Below, in pieces: positions 24,104-34,349 of a stretch of 64,000 nucleotides of DNA. This DNA is from Calycina herbarum. Taxonomy: Eukaryota; Ascomycota; Leotiomycetes; Helotiales; Pezizellaceae. The first letter of the stretch is position 1, and each line of letters begins with the position of its first letter. The stretch covers positions 124,001 through 188,000 of the forward strand of contig LLEY01000072.1 of the NCBI GenBank assembly GCA_001414485.1, in the 5' to 3' direction. Made by a program: the position numbers and the translations under genes. A model generated the notes under the pieces. That model was not told the origin of the DNA. It ran no database searches and saw nothing but the letters and a program-made list of their open reading frames with translations.

Positions 24104-25076
24104 TGTGGTGTTTTGGCAGAGCTTGAGATGTGAGGATGAATTGAAGATAAAAATGCTCGGAACTTTTTTCTACCTTGACAATTATGGCAGGGATTGTTGG
24201 ATCCATCACGTGTCAGGCTCCTCCCCCCCTTTTCTTTTCTCGCCAATTAAATTGCAGGAGACGGAAGTGATCATTATTTTATTTGAAATTTGAAGCAATT
24301 GTTCCCGTGTTATCTCTCGACTACTCCGTACGTACTCACTTCCCTCCAATATATAGAAACCAGCGCGAGGAAGGAGCGGACAATCTCACCAACGAAAACC
24401 AACACTAGAAGTGCATTGTGTTGCAGCCCACCATTTTCTTCGCGAGCAACAAGTATTGAGGCTCTACACAGATTAATGCCTGGTTGTCACATCAGAAGAA
24501 GCTAAAGCGCTGGTTGTCATCAAAGCCTCCTCTACGGGGACGGAAAAAATGTCGGAATCCCACTATCACTACAACAGGAGCTCAGAAAAATACCAAAAAA
24601 ATCTAGGAGAAACCTGTTATAGCTAATTAATAACAGAATAAAGTTGCATCTTATTTAATTGCTATGTTATGATTTTATTCTAAATCTAAGACCATTTTTC
24701 GAGGGAACAAAACCGACTCTCTTTCCGTCCCCGAAGAAACCACTGAGCAGCGATGGGTAAAAAAGCACCATGGCCTACTGAATAATTATTTAGACGTCAC
24801 GAAAATATTGCTAGTTGAGTTTAGCTTTTGCCGCCAGACTCGAACGAACCCGAGCATGTAAAAGGTCTAACATGACCCCGCTAAAATTATGACACAAATA
24901 TTATTTGGTCAAAAAGGAAGGAACGTCCCTCAAACTTCGAACTTCCTTCCCCATGGTACAACAGCAACAGCTTTTCCACTTTAAGTAGGGAAAGCAGTTC
25001 CGGGACAGCATTTGCCACCATTAACTTTTCTCCTCACGGCCAGTTAAACGGAAACAACTCACCTCTTTCGGCCAAA
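24104..25076. other. Divergent intergenic region with a foldback repeat
   Basis: Lies between the starts of mak11 (minus) and the two-exon gene (plus), so it should hold both promoters. A CACGTG core lies at 24208-24213. The centre (24535-24733) is a possible miniature inverted-repeat element described separately. No convincing coding sequence. Confidence 0.5.
24535..24733. repeat. Candidate miniature inverted-repeat element
   Basis: The arms CGGGGACGGAAA (24535-24546) and TTTCCGTCCCCG (24722-24733) are perfect inverted complements. Similarity continues imperfectly inward for about a dozen bases (GTCGG on both arms). The 175-bp interior is AT-rich and contains a smaller palindrome, CTGTTA...TAACAG. 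No clear target duplication is seen, so the mobile-element reading is tentative. GGGACGGAAAAA also occurs once near 29352. Confidence 0.45.
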
Positions 25077-25692
25077 ATGTCCGCAGTCCGTAAATTGGTA
25101 GACCCACACATGATGTCAAAAGAGGACTATAAAATCCTCAAGTATGGCTTGAATAATACTAGCCTTCTCTGCTGCAACGCATGCTCAAAGGAGCCGTGTT
25201 TTTGGAGAACGTTATCTCACCATTATGGACTTCGAAAACGAGGTATAAACCCATTTTCTCAATCCATCTGCGATGGCAAAATCTAACAAACTCCAAGTAT
25301 TGGAATTACTCCGTCCAAAGGATCCCAAGCTATATCAGGCTTATTCAGACTTTGCTTACCACCACGTCCCCGACGCTCAATCCCGACTATATTGCGGAGC
25401 GGAGAGGTGGATTCAAGCACTCATTTTTCGTTCTTATTTTGAGAATCACCCCGAGGACATGAAAATGGCTTGGAAAGACGTCAAGGTGGACTTTCAAAAA
25501 TGGGACTCATGGGAAGCAAAAAAATGCGAAGTCATCTCTCTCCATCATTCCTCAAGCGAAAATTGTTTTAACCAAAATAGAACGGTTCTGGCATCATGGA
25601 TAGCCAACCAAAAAACCTGGGCCCAAATTGAGAGATTCTACGTCAGAAAACCGCCTGGGAGTCTTGTTCGGAAGAACAGACACAGATTGTGA
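25077..25692 (+). CDS. Unrecognised 186-residue protein, two exons
   Basis: Exon 1 is 25077-25242 and exon 2 is 25298-25692, joined across a 55-bp intron (donor GTATAAAC, branch-like CTAAC at 25283-25287, acceptor AAG at 25295-25297). The splice restores one frame exactly, with the split codon reading Val before L-E-L-L-R-P-K. The start ATG sits in CAAAATG, a good fungal context. The product is basic, Trp- and Cys-containing, without signal peptide or membrane segment; the second exon has K-L-Y-Q-A-Y-S-D-F-A-Y and W-I-Q-A-L-I-F motifs and looks alpha-helical. I know no family for it. It may be a lineage-restricted gene. Confidence 0.6.
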
Positions 25693-26242
25693 TTTCATCA
25701 TCTCAATAGATATCCACGGGGAGGCATGGGGTGGGAATCGAAAATGGAAGGCTATTTTCTCGGGTCTTTCCATGGGCTAAGTGGGTTCGGATAGGTTGAG
25801 TATTGGAGTGCAGATACTGTAGCTTGTAGTATAGTAGACCAAACGTATGAGGAATTGTATAATGACCAGACTTCTGAGTAAGATGAATATGGATAGGCCG
25901 ACAGCTATCCTAGTCTCGTGGCTCGTTTTCATACAGTAAGCAAAGACTTTTTCAACCCATTCCGAGTTCAATTATCCTTTTAGACCAAAAACGAAAATAA
26001 CGAGACTAGCTTCACGATCTTTCTTTATGACGAAGTACAATATTGAGGAACTTAGCTCCGCGCCGTCGAGTCCGTCAAGAGAGCCGTCGCAATTTAACTA
26101 TTCAGCTTCCAAATTCTGCCTCTGTAATGGGGATAACTTGCCTATTTAACTCATCCACAACCCCTCATCCTCACCATCACAAAATTTCACCTCTACTACT
26201 TATTTTATTTACCATCTTACAACACCCACCAGTTAATTAAAA
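25693..26242. other. Intergenic region; nothing distinct seen
   Basis: 3' flank of the two-exon gene and upstream region of the next plus-strand gene. CT-rich tracts and CATCTTACAACACCCACC (26211-26228) just before the ATG at 26243 look like an ordinary fungal 5' leader. No RNA gene or repeat found. Confidence 0.4.
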
Positions 26243-27263
26243 ATGGTGACAGTCCGTCCTGCACATCAGAGAAAGGAGACGAAAAAGGCGATGGCCAATG
26301 AAGTTTCTCGTCATCAGAAGAGAAACCCGAAGAACTCACCTGCCGATAATGGTGCTAGTTCACTCATCTCCCCAAATGCGACACCCAAAGACGAACTAGA
26401 CAACAAACTCGATGAGCAACTTGTCGAAAAACCTAGTGGAAGTCATCACGACTGTGGAGTTGAAATCGCAGAGGCATCACCAGTACCAAGCTCTCAGCCT
26501 CCAACTCCAGAACCACTCCGATTCACGAGAAACATTTGTGCATGTTGTAGTATGTACCCAGCTTCTCCGAGTAAATTTCTTCTTTGGGTAAATTCCAAAG
26601 CCGAGACCTCCCTCATACCTGAACTTTCGATAGCAGTCCTTGAGGCTCTTGCTACTTCCTAAAGAAGTATACTGACTCCGAGATCGTGTAGGTCAAGGTC
26701 CCGAATCATTTACCGGAGAACCAGGCGATGAGTCTTTCAAGCAGTTGTTGAAAGATAGACGTAAGTAATCTTTTGCTATTCCCGAGCAGACGACGTATTA
26801 ATCGTGTATCTATTTAGTGCTTGGCCTCATATTCAGTCACGATGCTGAAATGGCTGGAAATATTTTTGCTACAGCAGCACAAAATGAAAATCGTTCTCGA
26901 AAGCGGGTATGGCGCGAAACTGATCTTAAGTTGGCGCTTGCTGATAGCGGGATCTACAATGTGGGATTGGCAATGCTTGAGGGGAGAAACAAGGGTTTAA
27001 TTGAAGGAGGAAAAAGTCTTGTCATGAGGGCAAAGAGAGAGGTCAGTGGAGAGATCAGCCAGAAGGAGAAGGATAGGAATGATTGTGCACAATCCCTTCT
27101 TCGTCTGTATAATGCAATGGAAGAAGAGGAGCGTTTGGAGAAAGAAGGTGAGGAAACAACGTCCGCCTCAAACACTCTCATGGGGCTATCTGCTACTTCA
27201 ACTGAGGACGACGACGCTACCTTGGATGGTAATGAGACTGAGATCGACGAAAGATACCAGTGA
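26243..27263 (+). CDS. Unrecognised 273-residue protein, three exons
   Basis: Proposed exons are 26243-26549, 26692-26760 and 26818-27263. Intron 1 has the donor GTATGT and the acceptor TAG at 26689-26691, with CTGAC about 18 bases before it. A second in-phase acceptor (AG at 26681-26682) would add three residues. Intron 2 has GTAAGT...TTTAG (57 bp). The joined frame is open throughout. The first third is disordered, basic then acidic. A short cysteine cluster (C-A-C-C) lies at the exon 1 end. The rest is helical: F-K-Q-L-L-K-D-R-L-L-G-L-I-F, then A-M-L-E-G-R-N-K-G-L-I-E-G-G, ending in a Glu-rich coiled coil and acidic tail. No known family is recognised. Confidence 0.6.
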
Positions 27264-27494
27264 TTTCTTTCCGGTACTGAGGAGGAAGCTGGAAAGTCGA
27301 AATTGCATAGAACTCAGATGTCAAACATATTGCCGTACCAAATATTTCCGTTTATCCTTCCGACTCTATTACACAGAATTTGATCCCAGTGACCGTAAAA
27401 CTCCCGATGCCAGTTCTCCCAGATATTCTAGTACAAACACCGCCAGAATAGAATTACAAATTACCCTTTTATCACTTCAACGCTATTGTCTGCT

Positions 27495-28589
27495 CTAAAC
27501 CATCTCACCACCGTTTTTGTTCTTCCAAGATCCAGCATAATGATGCGAAACAAGAGCAGGACCCTGGTCTCCTGGTTCACCGTTTTGAAATGCGGCAAAA
27601 GCAACCCCGGGCATCACCAAAACATCCCCAACAAGTTTTGGAGCATGCAGACCAGAAACATTCCTATCATCCACTGGCTGCCCCAATGTCATCTCCAAAC
27701 TCCTAATCACACTCCAAGTCAATCTCTTGGGTCCTGTGACTTGCACAACCTCCGGTATCATTTCCCACTTTATCCCTCGAATATTCACATCATTCGCTTC
27801 GGCTATCTCGTGGAGATTCATAATTATATCGTCAATCACAATCATCATATGTGGAAGAAGAGGTCTCGACATAATCCACCAGCTCGCGAATTGAGAACCG
27901 ATATATCCATTTTTCGAAGCATCTTCGTCGAATTCCAGTCCCACTACCAATCCAGTTCTTTTCGTGTATTCATCCGGTATGAAATTTTTGATAGGTATTC
28001 CTTCGCAGGAGACGTCCAGATCGCTCCATACTCCCCCCTCGGCATATAATATCAAATATCGCAGGAGATCGGCTTTCAAAATTGGAACCGTGAGTGAGAC
28101 GTATGTATTGACGATATCCGGTCGGTATGCATAATTTTCTCTCACGTAAAGTTCTGCAGTGGTGTCTGAGAGGAATTCATGTCGATAAGTTGGGTTTCGT
28201 TTTAGGCAGTTTTGGATTTGCTCTCTAGAATCGTCACTGATTCCTTTCGGCCCCATTTTGTACCATAATTTTCTTGGAATGTGACTTGGAATTTGAGGAG
28301 GAATTGCTGGGTATACCGGTTGTTGGATTGTAGTGATTGTGGTGGTGGTAGGTATTGAAGGAGCCGGCGAAGATAATGGAAGTTGCGATTCTTCCATTAT
28401 TCTCTTGTTTGGTTCTGATAAAGATTGGTTTTGCAGAGAGAAGGAATCGTTCATCGAGGGAGAAAGATTGGGATTCCCACAGTAGGATCGGTATAACGAT
28501 AAATCGTAAACATTTTTATGTTTGTATAAGAGGAAAAGACAGAAATTAAAGAGTGCAACGGGCAATAACAGTTTTTGGAATCGTGACAT
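27495..28589 (-). CDS. GT32 family glycosyltransferase, Och1/Hoc1-like
   Basis: 364 residues from the ATG at 28589; an upstream in-frame ATG at 28682 would add 31 residues, but the chosen start places a basic-hydrophobic type II membrane anchor (L-L-L-P-V-A-L-F-N-F-C-L-F-L-L-Y) at the N-terminus. A Ser/Thr/Pro-rich stem follows to about residue 100. The catalytic part starts with I-P-R-K-L-W-Y-K (usual family form IPKxIWQ). It contains D-L-L-R-Y-L-I-L-Y-A-E-G-G-V-W-S-D-L-D, whose D-x-D (residues 190-192) binds the nucleotide sugar and metal. It ends with the conserved H-H-Y-A-G-S-W. The family adds alpha-1,6 or other mannose in the Golgi during N-glycan outer-chain or sphingolipid glycosylation. 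The acceptor cannot be told from sequence. Confidence 0.88.
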   Translation of the reverse strand: MSRFQKLLLPVALFNFCLFLLYKHKNVYDLSLYRSYCGNPNLSPSMNDSFSLQNQSLSEPNKRIMEESQLPLSSPAPSIPTTTTITTIQQPVYPAIPPQIPSHIPRKLWYKMGPKGISDDSREQIQNCLKRNPTYRHEFLSDTTAELYVRENYAYRPDIVNTYVSLTVPILKADLLRYLILYAEGGVWSDLDVSCEGIPIKNFIPDEYTKRTGLVVGLEFDEDASKNGYIGSQFASWWIMSRPLLPHMMIVIDDIIMNLHEIAEANDVNIRGIKWEMIPEVVQVTGPKRLTWSVIRSLEMTLGQPVDDRNVSGLHAPKLVGDVLVMPGVAFAAFQNGEPGDQGPALVSHHYAGSWKNKNGGEMV

Positions 28590-30404
28590 TGCCCCACAGT
28601 TCGGAAGGAAATAAATTAACAAAATCGGATGCGTCAAGATCAGAGTGTTTTTTACAAACCCTCGGTGAAAGTTGTTGTCCATTTTTGAGGATACTTTCCC
28701 TGAGACAATTCATTCCAACTCGTAGTCTTCCGGTTCCCTATGGGGTTTGCCCTGTTTTCTGTTTTAGGAAGTAAACTCTCTCGGTTGAAGAAAGGAGGGA
28801 GATCGGCAGATCCTTGCATTCCAGGGTGACACTGCCCATGGGATTGTCTTGTTTCTGGAAGAGGGAGCATCAATTCTATAGGATCTCTCCATCTCTTGGG
28901 GTTTGGTTCCTCTTGTGCAAAATTTTAATTTGGAACAGTCCGGGGAAAGATCCTGGTTCTGGTGAATGGTTCGATTCTATTGCTCGGCTGAAGAACAGAA
29001 AATACCGCTTTTTGATGGAAAGAAGCCACTTCTTACTGTAATTGTAAAAAGAGTAAGTGAGTCGTGATTTCCCAAAGTAGTTAGCAAACCATCGCACCCC
29101 TGTCTACAGGGATGAAACAAATTGAAACCACAACACAACCTCACCCCATCCATCAGAACAACATTTTAAGTTGGAAACGAGAGAAAAAGAGAGAACGAAA
29201 TGCAACACGATCATCTTATCTTTCGGCGCCCGATAAAAATCTAAAAGAAATCGTAAATTAAATCTTGAAAGAAGGATCACCACCCTTGCAAGAATAACTT
29301 TTCAGATACCGAATATATTCAGTTGTCATGTCGTGTAATCAAGTATACACTGGGACGGAAAAAGTGAAAGATTGTGTTCCTGGACCCCACTCGTTCTCCC
29401 TATTTCGCCCACCATTTTTCACATCCTCCCTTCTCGTCGTAATTGAAAGAACCTGATACGATTTGGACGTGGCATCAAACAAGAAAGCAATGCTGTCATA
29501 GTTTAATCGAGCTCTTTACGAGACATCCGTTGAGTGATTGCAATTCCAAGTAAATCGCACCTTACTCACGAGTTTCTGGGTCACTCGAACTAACCTAGAT
29601 CACTAGCCAGAACATGTTCTACTAGAATTTACCTCCACACCCCACAACTCTCTTTTACTAGTTTTTGGCCCCCGACGATGCTTGGCTTACTCGCTGGCTT
29701 ACCCAATGTCAAGAATATCACGAGTAAGCTATTATCTGGCAGCTTACTCAACAATTGATAACTTACTCGCAACTCCATTTTCAGCCCCCATATATTACTA
29801 GCTTATCCACCAATTAACAGATTACACTAGTACTCCAAGGTATACCCTGCAAACCTGTCCAGACGTCACATGTGAGACTGATAAACGGAAGGAGACTCGA
29901 GGAACAATCAAAAAAATCGGGTTTCTTGTTCCTCCAAACCTGCCGGGTAAGATGGTTTTACAGACAGCAATTATTCAGTAAATCTCTAACATCCAGAATT
30001 CCGGCAATAGTACTCGCCATTCGACGTCGGCACATTGCCAAAGACCCAAACTCAACAACGCTATCTCAAATTTCATCTCTCAAAAGTATGTGTGTAGAGA
30101 GACTTCTTTCATTCTTGCGAGTTATGACGCTTTCACACTTCCCACCACGCTATCAATTTCTCTCTCAAAAAAAGGGAAAAGCCAAATCTTGGTATCCATT
30201 CCAACAACCCTATCCAATAATGCAACCAAACCACCTCCCCATCCAATGAAAACCATGCGAAACGCTCAACCCTGCAAGAGTAACCCCCCCAATCCCAATT
30301 TTTCATTCCCAAGACTAATAAAGAACAATTTGAAAAGACAATCATAAACTTACAACCATCGTGTCACCTACAAGAGGTAAACACAGCCCCCCCCAAACCC
30401 TTTT
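28590..30404. other. Long intergenic region, no supported gene
   Basis: Upstream of the GT32 gene and downstream of the INSIG gene. Several short frames exist on both strands but none has convincing codon character or splice structure. Around 29545-29835 a GAGTAAGCT-like motif recurs in both directions (separate entry). Poly-pyrimidine and poly-purine tracts are common after 30100. Confidence 0.45.
29545..29835 (-). repeat. Cluster of GAGTAAG motifs, possibly a dispersed repeat
   Basis: CTTACTC or its complement occurs at least six times in under 300 bp (CTTACTCACGAG, CTTACTCGCTGG, CACGAGTAAGCT, CAGCTTACTCAAC, AACTTACTCGC). The complement of 29725-29800 aligns with a mutated stretch at about 36495-36545, which suggests two copies of one unnamed repeat. 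Confidence 0.4.
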
Positions 30405-31565
30405 TCATCTATAAACCTTCGCAGGCCCAGATCCAGAAAGCGCAAGTCGTCTTCCGATGTTTCCAAAACACACACAGCTACAAAACAACACGCTGAGAAT
30501 CCAAATCCCGCCTTCTATGCTTTCTCTACTAACGTACTCGCTGATTCCCATGAGGTCGAGGTCCCCAAAAATCTCAGTATTTTGCATTGACTCGTTTGTT
30601 CCACGGCCGAAACTGGTTGGACTGGGTAACATATCTGGATTCGATGCAAGTAATAAAGCGGTTCCGGTAGCTCCAACTGCAGAGGAGAGGACAAACCCGG
30701 GTTTCGAGCGATCGATGAGATACCAGAGGACTGGGTTTACGAGGAAGAGTGTGAGGGATGCTTGGAGGGGGGATGTCCATGGGAGTTTTCGCTGGGTAGG
30801 TTAGCATTATTTCGTTGAATAAAAGTGATAGGTGAGACATACAATTGCAAAAGCAATTCCCATAAATGCCCCAACGCTTCTAATTGCTGGCTGCCAGTCT
30901 GTCCCCACCAATCCATTGGAATGTAATTGCTCCTGTATGACTCTTTCTGGACTTGGTGTCCTGTCTCTTATGATGGGGTTCTTCTCCTTTGGAATCTCGG
31001 TGCAAAATAGAGTATCAATATATGGTAGCAGACTACCCAATGCCACACCCGCTACACCCCAAAGCACAAGATATGTCCAATCGTTCCTTGGCTTGATGAT
31101 TCCCTCGACCTGAAATGGGGCGAGCTTTCTGTCGTCGTGTAAATGCCGTACCAGTCCTCCATATCCCATACCCATCACAAACAGTAGTGTACTCCGCCAT
31201 GCCAAAGATACTATTATAGAGGTTGTGGATTGAGGCGGTTGGGAATTTATTGATTTCTTTCGTAAATTTCGTACCCGCGGAGGAGTAATAGGACTAGATA
31301 TGCTGCTGAAAGGGGTTTCTGCTCCGGTGCCCCATGGCGTAGATGGTTCTGTATTGTCCCGGTCTGTTTCGTAACCAGTGGGAGAGTATATGCCCATCAA
31401 AGTTGAGGAGGTAAGGTTCATGATTGAATGTGTGCGAGAAGGTGAATCGTCGGGAAGTGCGGGAGTGAGGAGAGGACTTGGTGGTTGATGAGGAGCGGCA
31501 TTGTGGTCGAAGGGTCTTCGAGGTGTAGGTCTGTATATTTTAGGGGATTGACCATCTGCGGACAT
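30405..31565 (-). CDS. ins1: INSIG-domain protein
   Basis: Exon 1 is 30843-31565 and exon 2 is 30405-30791 (minus). A 51-bp intron (donor GTATGT, branch-like GCTAAC, acceptor CCCAG) separates them in phase 0; total 369 residues. After a disordered Pro/Ser-rich N-terminus of about 115 residues come several hydrophobic segments: S-L-A-W-R-S-T-L-L-F-V-M-G-M-G-Y-G-G, W-T-Y-L-V-L-W-G-V-A-G-V-A-L-G, W-Q-P-A-I-R-S-V-G-A-F-M-G-I-A-F-A-I, and in exon 2 L-V-N-P-V-L-W-Y-L-I-D-R-S-K-P-G-F. This order is diagnostic of INSIG proteins of the ER membrane. In fission yeast Ins1 controls HMG-CoA reductase by promoting its phosphorylation; in animals INSIG retains SCAP-SREBP. The C-terminus beyond the last membrane segment is a fungal extension. 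Symbol given by family. Confidence 0.88.
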
Positions 31566-32672
31566 TGTAGAGACTGTTGAGGTTATTTCGGAATATTCTG
31601 CTGTTGCTGTCTTTGTTTTTGAGGGAAGAATTCGAGGGGTTTTCGATCGAGGCCCAGGGCGAGACCGGAGCTTGGTGCGATTCCAGGTGGTTTCTCATGA
31701 ACTTCAGCCACAACAGTGGGAGATGTGCAGATGTCGATATGTCGATATGTATATCCTCCTAAGCAACTAATATATATTGTCTCTGGGCTGGCGGGGTTGT
31801 TATCTGCTTTCCAAAGTCGCTCTGTGTTTTGTTTCCTGTCATCGGACAGCAGCTTTTTTTGGTGAGAGAGGCCGGAGAAAACCCCTGTCCTCAACCTTTC
31901 CCCAGATTCAGGGCAGGTACAACTCGAGTACGTACAGTGGGTACCTACTCAATTCACCCTTTGGCAGAATATTGTATGATAGCGTTGGTAGACTAAAGAA
32001 ACTGGGTAATCAAAATTCAGGTACAGACAAGACGACGAAGATACAACACAATTGATGTTTTGTAAGAGAAATCGAAAGTATCACAGAGTCTGGGGTAATT
32101 GGTGTTTTCGGTCATCTGCTGCCCTTCTTCACATGTTTAAAGCGTTCAAGGCACGCCAAGCCGCTTAAGTCGACCATCGGAGAGTCGGCGCTAAACTCAC
32201 TTCACTCCCCGGGCCAGTAAGATGCTCTGAATTACAGCAACAGTGGATCTCGTTTTAGCGAACCCCTCACTCAGAGGTTTCTGACGACTGCTTGCTCAAC
32301 ACACCTCACAAGAACACAGAAATAAGAGACACGACACGCACCAAGGAAGCACAAGACATATTAAGACACCCCTTACACTAAGCACATTCGATCAAGCTGA
32401 ATCATAATGTATGAGGAAGGTGGTGTCTTCATTTATTGAGTTCTATTTTTGCGGTTGGGTTGGTCTGGAACCATCAAGGTCAAGACATTAAGACATCAAG
32501 ACATCTGGAATTCTGCTGACAATCAAGAAACCTTCTCGTCTCGAACCCCAGTGGTCTTCTCTTCTGCGATGATCTCCTTGCCTTTGCCCCTGTCCTTAGA
32601 TAGAGAATCCACCTTCTCCAACTCCAAATCCAAAATCTCATCAGATAGCAGCCTACGATGACCGTCAGAGTA
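31566..32672. other. Intergenic region, no supported gene
   Basis: Upstream of INSIG and downstream of the membrane-protein gene. A directly repeated GTCGATAT (31733-31748) and a GTAC-rich stretch near 31915-31950 are the only local features. Short frames near 31583-32055 are not credible. Confidence 0.4.
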
Positions 32673-33425
32673 TCACAGCTGCCCCTCGAGTTCCTTCTCC
32701 TCGCGATTTTGCTTCTCCATTTGTGCTTTGAGGTCGAGTGGTTTCGCTGGCCAAATTCGATTCTGCATAGGATTAGCTCAGTTTAGTTTCTAAGACGAAT
32801 AAGTACTTGCCCAGATGTAGTCAGGAACAATGAAGACCGCAACGATGACGACGAGCATACCGAATGTGAGAATAAGACCAAAGGCCGTGGCGATTTCGAA
32901 GGCGGCATTTTTGACTCTGATCAGGATGTTACTTGGGATGTCGATGTAGTCTGAATGGTACGGCTGTTAGCATTTGCAGTACGGCTGGGTCGAGGAAATT
33001 TGCTTACTTGAGATCAAGCTGGTAGGTGGCACAACCTTGGAAACCCGAGTCTTTTCCTCAAACGTCTTGGTTTTACTCTGTTGGGTGGATTGCTTGGGTG
33101 TTGTCATATCATCCGTGCCCCCCTTGTTGGTTTGACTCTTTGCTTCTTTGAGATCTTCCTCTTCCTTTTGCGAGTTGTTTGATGATGGTTCCTTCTCTTC
33201 ATTTGCAGTTGTTTCTTGCTGTTTGCCTGCAGAAGTCTTTGCTCTAGGTGTTGGCATATTGTCCTCATTCATGACTTTTGCTTTGGGGGTTGGCATATTG
33301 TCCTCATCCATGCTGGTCAATTGATGTGGCATGCGCAAAGCTTCCAGTATCGCAGTCTTCGCCTCTTTTCCGTCCTTCATGACTTTGGTTGGAGTCTTGA
33401 GTGCTGGTGTGTCTTCCCCCGCCAT
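32673..33425 (-). CDS. Single-pass membrane protein of unknown function, three exons
   Basis: Exons on the minus strand are 33008-33425, 32811-32950 and 32673-32762; 215 residues. Intron 1 (57 bp) has GTAAGC...TTCAG. Intron 2 (48 bp) is best read as GC-AG (GCAAGT...TGCAG), since that keeps the frame and gives a natural Lys/Glu-rich C-terminus; a GT donor four bases further in gives a different, less protein-like tail. The start is the ATG at 33425. Residues 1-135 are charged and disordered, with an imperfect tandem copy of E-D-N-M-P-T-P-(K/R)-A-K. One membrane helix (about residues 162-181, F-G-L-I-L-T-F-G-M-L-V-V-I-V) is followed by D-Y-I-W and a basic/acidic tail. Not a family I can name. 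Confidence 0.65.
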
Positions 33426-33846
33426 TGTGTTACAGCTTTGCACAGTGTCGGTGACCTGTATGATATAACTGTTTGAAGAAAAGTTTGTGGTAGAAAAAAA
33501 CTCTTCAATTGGGTGTTTACCTCAGGCCAAAAGAAGCGATATCATTGGCTATTTAAAGGCGAGGCACAAAACGACCACCATTCACTATTCACTATTCACT
33601 GCGAGCTGGACCTTACTTGCGTACTTCCTGATAGCATTGAATTCTTTGTTATTCAAGTTTCAATGAGCTGCATCTTTGCAAGTTGTAAAGAGAGGGTGAA
33701 AAGCTGCATGTCAAAGTTATATCTATTTGCAAAGTTAGCGATTTTCTTTTAGATTATGAAGCTCCATATTAGTCACAAGCAAGGCTATCTCAAGTTGCTC
33801 TAGTATCTCCCAATGTGAGGTGCTTGCTGAAGGTTGCTGGGATATG

Positions 33847-33856
33847 ATCACGTGAT
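33847..33856. promoter_or_regulatory. Palindrome ATCACGTGAT, copy 1
   Basis: CACGTG E-box core with matching flanks, a binding form preferred by fungal bHLH factors such as Cbf1. Copy 2 lies 139 bp away in the same divergent intergenic region. Confidence 0.45.
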
Positions 33857-33985
33857 TACCGGACTGAGGAAGCTTCCTCAGATGGCCATTTCTCTCTCTT
33901 TGTTTTAACCCCAGATGAAATTTCTTCTCGAAACACATCACCGGGAAATGAAAAATCTATCATATAAGCAATATGCAAGTGTCTC

Positions 33986-33995
33986 ATCACGTGAT
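33986..33995. promoter_or_regulatory. Palindrome ATCACGTGAT, copy 2
   Basis: Identical to copy 1 at 33847-33856. It lies about 355 bp before the kinase-like start and 560 bp before the membrane-protein start, so it could serve either gene. Confidence 0.45.
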
Positions 33996-34349
33996 TCTAT
34001 CTGGGCCACTTCCCCATCATTCTATAAAGTGATACTTCATCAATTCTCTATTATTAGGTGTTACAGTCTCCCTATAAACTCTTTCTGGAGCACTGAAGAG
34101 ATTTCTTATCATTTTCAAGGAACCTGCAGAAAATGGCGTTTTATCTTCGGGGTGACTCATTCTTGTGCTGAATTGAGGTTTTGGCATGTTTTGGTCGCAC
34201 CTGCTGTTTCCTTAAGTACCCTCCCTTGAGTCCCCGCAGCTCGACTTGAATTTTATTACAATTGTTTCTTTCCCCTAGACTCGTCGAGCATCAAACTTCA
34301 AACCATTGCGATTGAAAATCTGTCTACCACTTTGTAGAAATAGTACAAG

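Larger units (their letters stand above)
33426..34349. other. Divergent promoter region
   Basis: Separates the start of the membrane-protein gene (minus) from the start of the kinase-like gene (plus). It contains two identical 10-bp palindromes, listed separately, and a short CATTCACTATT direct repeat near 33580-33600. No gene is supported. Confidence 0.45.

Noticed and set aside
30792..30842. Readthrough of this stretch as coding sequence giving a shorter INSIG protein.
   Set aside because: It has GTATGT, GCTAAC and CCCAG signals, and removing it restores the conserved membrane segments in frame.
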